From Ephydatia muelleri (taxonomy: Eukaryota; Porifera; Demospongiae; Spongillida; Spongillidae), in contig JABACO010000003.1 of NCBI GenBank assembly GCA_013339895.1, positions 8,539,662-8,603,661 of the forward strand: a stretch of 64,000 nt of DNA. The letters are read 5' to 3'. Position numbers and translations under genes: made by a program. Each line of letters opens with the position of its first letter. The first letter of the stretch is position 1. Below, piece by piece: positions 45,384 through 64,000 of this stretch. Under the pieces are notes generated by a model, which saw only the letters and a program-made list of their open reading frames with translations, was not told the DNA's origin and ran no database searches.

Positions 45384-45746
45384 ATGGTTCGGGATGGCGG
45401 TTCAGTGGGTGATGAGGTGAACAGTTTGGAGGGTGATGAGGTGGAGGGTGATGTGGAGGCTTTGGAGAATGACAAGACGGGGGATTTAGAGGGTGAGGAG
45501 GATGAAATAGAGAGTTTAGGGAATAAGGCAGAGGGTTTGGAGGATGACGAAAAGGAGGGCATAGAGGATGTGCAAATGGAGGGAGAAGAGCAAGAATTTG
45601 GGAACACAAATAAAGACATCTACAACAGTGTGAGTTTAAGTACAGATGAGTACAGTGAGTATTTGAAGAAAGATAAGAACACTGACGATACTAAACTACG
45701 CTTTTTGAACTGTTATTATCAGAGGTCCCTGTTGTCTGTCAGGTGA
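45384..45746 (+). CDS. Acidic repeat-like ORF, unit 2
   Basis: Duplicate of 41326-41688, with the same translation and the same doubts. Confidence 0.3.
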   Translation: MVRDGGSVGDEVNSLEGDEVEGDVEALENDKTGDLEGEEDEIESLGNKAEGLEDDEKEGIEDVQMEGEEQEFGNTNKDIYNSVSLSTDEYSEYLKKDKNTDDTKLRFLNCYYQRSLLSVR

Positions 45747-45812
45747 GAGCTGTATGCCAACTCATTGGGCAAAGTACGAGTTCCCTTCAATTACCCATGA
45801 AGAAGAACAGTG

Positions 45813-45993
45813 ATGGTGGAGCCAAACGCCAGAAAGTTTGTCGATGACCTGAACCTTCCAAAGGTACCTGAGTTACAAACATATCTCCAGGAACACAATT
45901 TGAGGCAAAAAAAAACATGACTTAATTGAACGCATACAAAAGCATTTACACAAATACAATTGGTTTGATTGTTTACAGCAGAGATTTAACTAA
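45813..45993 (+). pseudogene. SAP-domain-like remnant, unit 2
   Basis: Duplicate of 41755-41935, with the same frame break in the A9 run. The lesion therefore predates the duplication, or the duplication is artificial. Confidence 0.5.
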
Positions 45994-46594
45994 TGTGTTA
46001 CTATAAATAAACTTTTTGCATAGCTATAGTGCTATGTTAAAAAAGAACGGAAATTGAATAATGTTTATGGGAGAAAATGCATGTTGCAGTAGTGGTGATC
46101 AGGACCAAGATCGAGGCCAGTGATAGAAGTATTAATTTAGCTATGGGAACGCAGATAGCATTTAGTGATCAGGGGAACCGTTAATTTAACTTCACATCGC
46201 TGACATAGTCATATATGCGAAGAAGACCACATGACTATTTAACCATTTCCTTTTATTAAACAATTGCAAACGCGCATCGCGGTATAGACCCTTTTCCAGC
46301 GTGGGCGTACCATGACATGTTTCCTCGTACCCGGATAATTTGTTTCCCGTACCCAGACCACGTGTAGGCACAAGCGATCGTCTTTACCTGATCATTTAGC
46401 GCGAAGACTGTACCTTTTGAAGCTGCAGATCGATAGTGAAGTGTTTCCGGCCCTTACGGCATTGATGAGAAGGACTGGGTTAATGACGTGGCCAATTTTA
46501 CGTATGGCTACATTCGCTCATTGATACGAAGGAACATACACTCTGAAGGCTGATAGGGTTGTGATCGGCATGCGCGATATCACAGCAAAGAAAC

Positions 46595-46738
46595 GCGTAG
46601 AATCAATTCTTGATTTTCAATTGATTTGCCACTTACATTCTGGTACATATTGTTAACGGTTTGTGCCAGGTAATGTAAACATTTTATACCAGAATGTAAG
46701 TGACAAATCAATTGAAAATCAAGAATTGATTCTACGCG
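46595..46738. repeat. Hairpin with 52-bp arms, unit 2
   Basis: Duplicate of 42537-42680. Confidence 0.9.
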
Positions 46739-47697
46739 CTTTTTTTGCGTAGGTAGTGTTCGGCATCCATGTGTTATTATTTAAAGGGAACGTAGTTGCT
46801 TTAAACTATACTTACTGTATCCTAAGATAACCCAAAAGGATGGTTTTTAACCTGTTTTGAAATATTGAAATGTCTTCTTTGAGGCTCTGTATTGTGTTGA
46901 AAGTGCGGTTGTCGAACACTCCCTACTGCCGACCATACCTCACATTACCTTATATCACTTGAATTAAGAATACAACGACTAGTTTTGTCTTATGAACTTA
47001 ACAGATACGCGTGTCTTAAGGCAAAAGCCAAAGGTACTCGGTAAGCCCAAGTCATAAGGCACCTGACCAAGGCCTGGGTATGTCTCTGTGATATCAGCAC
47101 ATTGTAAATGCATGGCGGGTACGTAAGTTCATAGTACGTTAGGTGTAGTTGCCCCAACTAACTTTTGTGCTATTTCCCTCAAAATTTATTTAATTTTTTG
47201 CAGATAGATCTTTCTGACGTGATTGAAATTCACTTTGTGCAACCTGTACCTAAGGTTTGGGACACGTGATACCAGCAGTCATGCACTACCATCAAAGAGC
47301 AGTACCATCGAAGAGCAGTACATGTAGTGATTTTGCAACTGGTCCTCATGAAAGACACAGATATCCTATTAAAGTACAATTCACAAAGTGTCTATTCACA
47401 ATTGCATCCTTCTCTTCAGTAACTATATCAGAGCTGAGTCACTGTCTCCTGCTATTACCGCTGTTACAGCAACTAGGTATGATCAAAGCACCTTCCCACT
47501 ATCTTGTCTTACTTTGCCATTGACAGCACTGTATGATGAAGAATATAAATGAGCAGTTTCCTAGGCATAACAATATCTAAAAGCACATGCGAGTAAGGGT
47601 GGATTACTATACATCTTCATTTCACGAAATTCTTGTCAGGCTCTTCGAAAGTAATGGCAATCCAAAAAACACTACTTGTTGAGAAGAATTTGAGTTT

Positions 47698-47901
47698 TTG
47701 TTCCTGCTCTTAAGTGGGATTGAACATGAGGAGGCTGTGAAGCAACAGGATACAGTTCAAATGCAAAGGTCACATGAAGGATTTAAATGCGACTCTGCTG
47801 GGTTTGTAGTGAATTCCCTTGACCCGCATGTAGGTGCAAGACCTGATAATTTTATAGAATATAAGTGGTGTCATACAAAGACATTCATCCTTAAGAAATA
47901 A
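47698..47901 (+). pseudogene. YqaJ-type exonuclease-like remnant, unit 2
   Basis: Duplicate of 43640-43843 with the same translation. Confidence 0.5.
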
Positions 47902-48201
47902 CATTGATGAAGCTAAGCTATCATGTATTGGTGACAGTGGGCTTAAAGAAACACACAAGTATTACACACAAGTGCAGGGACAAGTTAATATGCACTACCG
48001 TCATGATATTAATAACAATTAAAAAGCATGCAACTCTTGCTGGTCTATCTCATCAACAGACGAGCTCAGACTCATAGAGCGTGGACGCTCATAGCGGCGG
48101 CCTACTTGACGTGGCATGGGCAGCATAACCATGTAAGGGAAAACTGTGAAATCTAGTTGCAAACAAAAGGCTGGAGCCAAATGTATCTATTTACACCCGG
48201 G

Positions 48202-48204
<3 letters not shown>

Positions 48205-48235
<31 letters not shown>
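48205..48235 (+). repeat. 31-base G homopolymer
   Basis: A run of 31 G starts nine bases after the end of the second 4058-bp unit. It coincides with a breakpoint and is likely to disturb assembly. Confidence 0.95.
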
Positions 48236-48237
<2 letters not shown>

Positions 48238-48700
48238 AAGAGTTTGTAAGCATCGCCAAAGGAATTACAAGATTGTTTTCGATATACGCTTACAGCAAGA
48301 ATCATCGCTTATAATCAAGTCGATGGAAACAAGGAGTACTAAACTTACATCAAAGTTTCATACTTTATAGAGTTGACTGTAGATCGCTCTAGAACAATGC
48401 ACAGCGTTCAACCTTCAGAAACACACGTAGTCACGTGAGCGTGCTGTGATAATTAAATTCCATGACAAGAAAAGGAAAAGCATTGAAATGCATGCCTAAT
48501 TAAAAATGTAGTGTCCTTTAGCTCGATCTACGAAAAGGTACAGAGCCAGTTAAAGCCTTAATTTAACCATTCAAACTTCAGAGTCACTGATGTATTGCCG
48601 GTTGGCATTGAAATATGCTTTAACTCTTCAGCGGGCAGCAGCACAGCGCGGGTCCGGTGGAAGCAAGTGTTGATTTGATTTAAATATCCTCTGTAAAATA

Positions 48701-48767
48701 AATCATTGTGCGATTGAACAATAAAATCACACACGTGTGATTTTTACTGTTCAATCACGTAATGATT
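48701..48767. repeat. 67-bp palindrome centred on CACACGTGTG
   Basis: The whole segment AATCATTG...GTAATGATT is an imperfect palindrome with a CACACGTGTG core and GATTGAACA/TGTTCAATC arms. MITE-like or a cruciform. Confidence 0.88.
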
Positions 48768-48829
48768 CCGAAACGATTCTACGCGTTTTTCCCCCTGTGC
48801 AATACTGCGCAGCAGCAGCAGCAGCAGCT

Positions 48830-48997
48830 ATAGAGAGGTTGCAGTGTCATCCCGGGAAGAGCGACGGCCATGTTTTTTGGTGTCCCGAGTTCTGTTACAG
48901 GTTGCTGTTACAGATTGGAAACATTCTGCAACAGAACTGGAGACACCAAAAAACATGGCCGCCGCTCTTCCCGGGATGACACTGCAACCTCTCTATT
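48830..48997. mobile_element. MITE-like inverted repeat with 71-bp arms
   Basis: Arms 48830-48900 and 48927-48997 share TAGAGAGGTTGCAGTGTCAT, CCCGGGAAGAGCG and GGCCATGTTTTTTGGTGTC, and are about 95% complementary by eye. A (CAG)7 run lies directly on the left. There is no coding sequence. A target duplication is not clear. Confidence 0.85.
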
Positions 48998-49876
48998 TCT
49001 AAAATCGTTATCGGTTTTGTAGCCAACAACACAATGTTCAGAGGAAACAGTTTTTGCTTGTCAAATTCGCGGGGTTGTTTACAAGGAACGGTTTACTCTA
49101 ACGCGGAAATGCTTATTCCACATGATTGGCTTGGTGAGAGAGAGTTTATATAATTGAGAACTGTTCACAGAAATGGGTCTTACACATGAAGATTGGAACT
49201 AGCAGCGAATAAAAGCTAGGGCTCACAGACATTATAAGCACTACCATCGTCAAGGACATACACATGGTGTCTCACAATTTAGGTAACGTACCACTTTACA
49301 TAGCTATAGAATACAGTATTAAAACAGGTTACTAGACGTCATTAATGTTCAATCTAATAAGTTACGTTATCAATATGCTTCAAGTATTAATAAAACTAAA
49401 CCAAGACTCTAAAGTCAGTTCATATAAAACCGTCTATTTATTCAAGCTGAATTAGGTTACTTAACTTTAAATGATGTGCCTTTCCAAAAGAGACACCCTG
49501 TACATTAATACAACATCTTACTAAGAACTGGGCCGATATTGAAACTTTAAAATGTTGTGATTTTATTTTGTACTTCATGTAAGAAGTTGCAGCCCGATCC
49601 AGAAAAATCAATCTTTTGATAGTAAGAAAAGTAGTAAAGTAGCTATTCTCTGAGCATCATTCACTTATCTGCAAATAGATGGACACCAAACTAAAGCTTA
49701 CAATACAAAATGTACAAAACCAACAATCAAGTGACGTCATGAAGATAAACATATTATTTTATAACAAAAATGACTTTATGTGAATAAGACCATAGAACAT
49801 CAACGAAGCAACCTATGCGCAATAAATAAAACTGCTTGAAGACAGTGTGCTGTACATTACATACATGTATATATCG
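48998..49876. other. Intergenic/3' flank of PHRF1
   Basis: No gene is seen. On the minus strand an AATAAA at 49567-49562 is about 310 bp downstream of the PHRF1 stop and may be its polyadenylation signal. Confidence 0.5.
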
Positions 49877-59295
<9,419 letters not shown>

Positions 59296-60037
59296 CTTCG
59301 GCTACAAGCCTGTTACCTCAGCAGGAGAAGCGCCAAAATAAAACCCTTCAATTTATTTGTTATTTTTCTCAGCTGCTCTCTCACGTGAGCACTTTTAATT
59401 TAACACTTTGTGAGGTAATATAGTGAGGGGTATATGAGGCGATAGTTTAATGTTGTCTTGGTTGCTGCAACTGCGTGTGGAGGACTGAATCAGAAATGTC
59501 ATTTCTCTTTCCAACGTAAGTCAATTGTAACATTTTTAGTTTCTGAGATACTACGAAGTGAATCTCCAACCACCACGCTTGCGTTTTATGACCTCCGACA
59601 ACACCCCCCCCCTCCCTACATACACCCACAAGATACACATGCGTTCACGCACCGAGTTCATTAATATGTTTTCTATGGCCATGGTTTTTCCCGCTGGCCA
59701 TAAGCGAGTTCGCCGCGTGCTCTGTTTCAAGGAGCTTTGGTCGACTTTTACATAAATTATGCGAGGCATTTGCGAAATGGGAATGATGCGTGTCCGATGT
59801 TTTAGTAGCGTTGGGAGCGAGTGTCGTGTCCATTTGTGAATAGCCAAGCGTTCTAGTACATATTGCGCAATGCGCCTAGTTCGTTCTTTAGTTTTAACAT
59901 GTAAGCATACACTGTTCTGAGACAGTATTTTATCTCCGCTGTTGTACTTATGTCTAAGCGCGTAATTTGCTTCCTGGAGGGAAGTTGTTTGGGCTAGAGA
60001 TAATGGGGTTGTTTTCTAACACACGTTATCGTGGCTT
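59296..60037. other. PHRF1 5' flank, possible promoter
   Basis: The 740 bp upstream of the PHRF1 ATG have no TATA box at an obvious position. On the plus strand a splice-donor-like CCAAC|GTAAGT at about 59514 would suit a first exon of a divergent transcript, but no coding exon follows that I can identify. Confidence 0.35.
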
Positions 60038-60038
60038 G

Positions 60039-60098
<60 letters not shown>

Positions 60099-60230
60099 TC
60101 ATAGATAGTTTAAAGATCGTGTGTGTGTGTGTGCGTTTGTGTGTGTGTTTGTGTGTGTGCGGGAGCGAGTGTGCGTGAGCGAGTGTGCGTGAGCGAGTGT
60201 GCGTGAGCGAGTGTGCACACTCGCATTGGC
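60038..60230 (+). repeat. (TG)n and GTGCGTGAGCGA repeats
   Basis: About 58 bp of TG, then a TG-rich spacer, then four units of about 14 bp (GAGCGAGTGTGCGT). Confidence 0.92.
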
Positions 60231-60659
60231 TTTGTGCGCACGCATGCATTCATTCTTGTGTTTGTGCGCGCACGCATATTTTTCCAGATGTGGTATTTTG
60301 TTTAGTTTCCTTCAAGCACTCCTACACCCTATGGGAAGGCAAGGTAAATCGCATTACCGTCTCGTGGTCGGATCGCGTGCCACCTGTCCGTTTTTGTAGA
60401 GCAGTACATCTGTTTGGGAGGGCTGGATTTGGAAGCACACTCTACATACATGTACACATGTATAGCGCATGTGTTGAATTACCATTGAAGCGATTGTTGA
60501 TGGGATGTCTGTGTGTGCCTTTGAGCAGTGCACAGTGGGTATTGTTGCAATGCATCATTAGCTATTGTTGATAGCATATATGATGTGCTTTGTAAAGCCT
60601 CCCATTGCTAATGTAGGTCACCCTCCTCCTTTTGGTTGTGCAGTGTTAGGGTATTGTTA
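60231..60659. other. Unannotated stretch
   Basis: No repeat or recognisable coding sequence. The ORF at 60185-60571 starts in simple repeat and has no domain features. Confidence 0.4.
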
Positions 60660-60661
60660 TG

Positions 60662-60697
<36 letters not shown>

Positions 60698-60945
60698 TGT
60701 GTGTGTGTGCATGTACATACATGTATGTATATATGGTGTATGTGTGTGTGTATGTGTGTGTATGTGTGTGTATGTGTGTGTGTATATGGTGTATGTGTGT
60801 GTGTGTATGGTGTATGTGTGTGTGTGTGTGGATGTGAATGTGCATGTGTATATGTGTGCACGTGTGCATGTATTTGTTGGTTTAGACATGCAGTGGCCAG
60901 TTCTAGTGTATGTGTGTGTGTGTGTGTGAGTGTGTACATGTATGT
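60660..60945 (+). repeat. TG/TATG-rich simple repeat
   Basis: (TG)n interspersed with GTATGTGTGTG and TACATGTA motifs. No higher-order unit. Confidence 0.9.
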
Positions 60946-61123
60946 GTGTGCCAATGAGGGGAGGGAGAGTGGATGTACTGCGTGCTCACATACCAGTGCG
61001 ACTAACGAAGATGGCACATTTCTTTGGCAGCAGAAAATCGTTGTTGACCTTCTCTACTTCTAATTAATGTGCATCTGTGTGCAGGTGTATCTGCCTTCAA
61101 AGGTGGCCTTCAGTGTACACCAT

Positions 61124-61282
61124 TTGCACGCACACCGTCTAACCTGCGGGCCCAAGTGGTCACTCTCGCCTTCCCCTTGCACGCACACCGTCTAACCTGC
61201 GGGCCCAAGTGGTCACCCTCGCCTTCCCCTTGCACGCACACCATCTAACCTGCGGGCCCAAGTGGTCACCCTCGCCTTCCCC
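61124..61282 (+). repeat. Three 53-bp direct repeats
   Basis: Three nearly identical 53-bp units start at 61124, 61177 and 61230 (TTGCACGCACACCGTCTAAC and GGGCCCAAGTGGTCAC). They are GC-rich and follow an acceptor-like GTGTGCAG at 61077-61084, so a coding exon with an internal expansion is imaginable. No reading frame or family is convincing. Confidence 0.9.
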
Positions 61283-62329
61283 TTGCAAATCAGTTCAGAA
61301 CGATCCCGGTTTATGTTTCTGTGTACCCCTGCAGGCATTCTGACATTGTGTACTGTTGCTCACCTCCCTTAGATGGCCAAAAACAATCCTGACCCATTGT
61401 GGGTTGATCACTTTTAGGGGAAGGTCAGACTGTATTGGCTGGGTTCAAGTGCACAATACATGCTGCTTCATAGATGCTGTGGGTACACATATACTCTACT
61501 TGTACGTGTGGTGGATATATGCGGGTTGCTACAATGTACGTGCATTGTGATAGATTGTTGAGGGACATGTGCATGTGTGTTGCTCATAGACTTTTCAGTG
61601 CATGTGTGTGTACATTTTTTCATTGTATACATATATGAAGTATCAGAAATGGTCCATGGGTGTGGTTGGACCGCACGTCAAATCTTTCCTTTGGCAAAGA
61701 TGGGTCACGGCTGGTTTAGTCTCGGCCATGTGAGGATTTGGTGTCCAGCTGGTTTTAGGCCTATTGCATGGCAGGTACATGCACACCCCTATTTAGAGCC
61801 TCCCTGCTGGTCAGTGTATTGTGTGTGGGTGTGGAGGGGGGAGTTGAGGGCACGCCTTTTGTTAGTGCTGCAATATAGCCAGACCCAGCATGCTCATATA
61901 AGGGTATTTACCGAGACACAACACAGAGAAGAGGTTTGGTAGCATGTGTTGTAACATTGTCATTTAGTGCAATGCCTTTCACACACACACACACATACAC
62001 ACATGCGCATGTGCATGCGCAAGCACATGCTCATGCCAACCCATGTTTTGCACACACTGTTAATATACACACATAGTCATGCAGAGGAATGTGCTAACCT
62101 AACAGAGATAATTGTCATATTTTGGAGGCACTGTATTGTGTGAGCACAAACACCTGTGTACCTATGTGTGCTGTCCACAGTTGTTTAATGGTAACATGCT
62201 TTTTAGGTCTGTGCAGAGAGGAAAAATGAATCCAAGCCTTGAATTGTGGGGAGGAAAATGCTTGTGTGCATTGTATGAAGATGAATGGGCCATTAGGGAT
62301 TTGTCAGGTTGGAGTCAATAGAAGGGAGG
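61283..62329. other. Unannotated stretch
   Basis: No supported gene. The 121-codon ORF at 61577-61942 lacks recognisable features. An acceptor-like CTTTTTAG at 62206 is followed by a short open frame that stops at 62321. Confidence 0.4.
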
Positions 62330-62615
62330 TATTGGGCAGGGGGAAGTATGGGGCAGGAGGGAGGTATGGGGCAGGAGGGAGGTATGGGGCAGGAGGGAGG
62401 TATGGGGCAGGAGGGAGGTATGGGGCAGGTGGGAGGTATGGGGCAGGAGGGAGGTATGGGGCAGGAGGGAGGTATGGGGCAGGAGGGAGGTATGGGGCAG
62501 GTGGGAGGTATGGGGCAGGTGGGAGGTAGGGAGCAGGAGGGAGGTAGGGGGCAGGAGGGAGGTAGGGTGCAGGAGGGAGGTATGGGGCAGGGGGAGGTAT
62601 GGAGCAGGGGGACTG
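62330..62615 (+). repeat. 18-bp minisatellite GGTATGGGGCAGGAGGGA
   Basis: About fifteen 18-bp units with G/T and A/T variants. As 18 is a multiple of three, open frames run through it without meaning. Confidence 0.95.
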
Positions 62616-63120
62616 AGGAGGGAGGCATTGGAATGCCACAAACAATTACCAGCCACCCCAATATGCAATGCAGACACACATGTACGAATTGTACCCTTTT
62701 TGCGCACGCATTCCTAGGCATTCCTAGGTAATAGTAGAGTAGTGATATGCATATACATTTGACGCTCACATTTTACTGCACACATCATCACTCTCTCAGG
62801 ACCTGTGGAGACGCGGGTCCTGTCTAGGGGAAGGGAGGGGGGAGGGGAGCCTTGTGGGCATGATTTCCAAGAATCCGGGCCAATGCTGCCCCACCCCTCC
62901 CCTCTCAACCTTGCTACAGATGCACTGCAGCATAAGTTGATTTCAGAAGTTGAAAAACTATTGTGTAGCTCAATTTAGGCACATACAGTACATGCATATG
63001 AACATTTGGAATGCTTTCCCCCACTTCTCTTCCCCCCACTCCCCTACCCTCTTGCGTGATTGGCTAATTATATTGACTAGTTAGGGGGCAGTGTATTATA
63101 TTGGCTGGTTGGGTAATACT
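62616..63120. other. Unannotated stretch
   Basis: No gene or repeat structure is recognised apart from C- and G-rich runs near 62825 and 63020. Confidence 0.4.
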
Positions 63121-64000
63121 GTGTACAGTGTATATGTACCTGTACATTGGGCACCACTATGTACCTGTACATTGGGCAACACTATGTACCTGTACATTGG
63201 GCAACACTATGTACCTGTACTGTACATTGGGCAACACTATGTACCTGTACATTGGGCAACACTATGTACCTGTACTGTACATTGGGCAACACTATGTACC
63301 TATACATTGGGCAACACTATGTACCTGTACATTGGGCACCACTATGTACCTGTACTGTACATTGGGCAACACTATGTACCTATACATTGGGCAACACTAT
63401 GTACCTGTACATTGGGCAACACTATGTACCTGTACATTGGGCAACACTATGTACCTGTACATTGGGCAACACTATGTACCTGTACATTGGGCAACACTAT
63501 GTACCTGTACTGTACATTGGGCAACACTATGTACCTATACATTGGGCAACACTATGTACCTGTACTGTACATTGGGCAACACTATGTACCTGTACATTGG
63601 GCAACACTATGTACCTGTACATTGGGCAACACTATGTACCTGTACATTGCATGGGCAACACTATGTACCTGTACATTGGGCAACACTACAGTATGTACCT
63701 GTACATTGGGCAACACTACAGTATGTACCTGTACATTGGGCAACACTACAGTATGTACCTGTACATTGCATGGGCAACACTATGTACCTGTACATTGGGG
63801 CAACACTATGTACCTGTACATTGGGCAACACTATGTATCTGTACATTGGGCAACACTATGTACCTGTACATTGCATGGGCAACACTATGTACCTGTACAT
63901 TGGGCAACACTATGTACCTGTACATTGGGCACCACTATGTACCTGTACATTGGGCAACACTATGTACCTGTACATTGGGCAACACTATGTACCTGTACAT
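63121..64000 (+). repeat. 25-bp minisatellite at the right edge
   Basis: About 34 units built on GTACCTGTACATTGGGCAAC followed by ACTAT. Variants insert CTGTA, GCAT or ACAGT. The array runs off the window. Confidence 0.96.

Larger units (their letters stand above)
44139..48196 (+). repeat. 4058-bp tandem duplication, unit 2
   Basis: The second unit of the duplication at 40081-44138. The junction CACC|CTAAATC shows two bases (CC) shared with the left and right outer boundaries, i.e. microhomology only. It stops just before a 31-base G run. Confidence 0.97.

Overview
The window looks like intron-rich animal DNA. Two orthologues of metazoan nuclear proteins can be read exon by exon with conserved splice phases: CTR9, the TPR scaffold of the PAF1 transcription-elongation complex, and PHRF1, a RING plus PHD protein linked to the RNA polymerase II CTD. 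A third kind of gene is a pair of intronless 7TM receptors of the cAMP-receptor-like type. My recollection is that this receptor type is abundant in sponges, so a sponge or another early-branching marine invertebrate is my best guess. No marker here fixes the species. Introns are crowded with (TG)n, minisatellites, foldbacks and MITE-like elements.

Layout. 1-18747 holds the 3' part of CTR9 (15 coding exons, + strand), then a CACTA/EnSpm-like element of about 6.2 kb, then receptor A (+) and the 3' end of receptor B (-). Exactly 1000 N follow (18748-19747). 19748 to about 39048 repeats the same content in the same order, and receptor B is complete there (38810-39784). The copies differ by synonymous SNPs, microsatellite length, exactly one 151-bp satellite unit, and frameshifts confined to CTR9 exons 2-3 of the second copy. 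The simplest reading is two haplotypes, or two unmerged contig ends, scaffolded in tandem.

40081-48196 is a perfect tandem pair of a 4058-bp unit. Each unit carries a foldback, a hairpin and decayed fragments that look like SAP and YqaJ-type nuclease domains. 48197-49876 has palindromic elements. 49877-59295 (-) is a complete PHRF1 model of 8 exons and 887 residues. 59296-64000 is its upstream flank, mostly simple repeats, with no gene I can support.

The most unusual theme is that several minisatellites were seeded from splice junctions. A 28-bp array before CTR9 exon 7 carries about 30 copies of the real 3' splice site plus the first 9 exon bases. A 29-bp array before exon 1 ends each unit in an acceptor-like sequence. 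An array after the PHRF1 PHD exon repeats the 5' splice site. CTR9 and PHRF1 both act on elongating Pol II, but nothing in the sequence shows that their proximity is functional.
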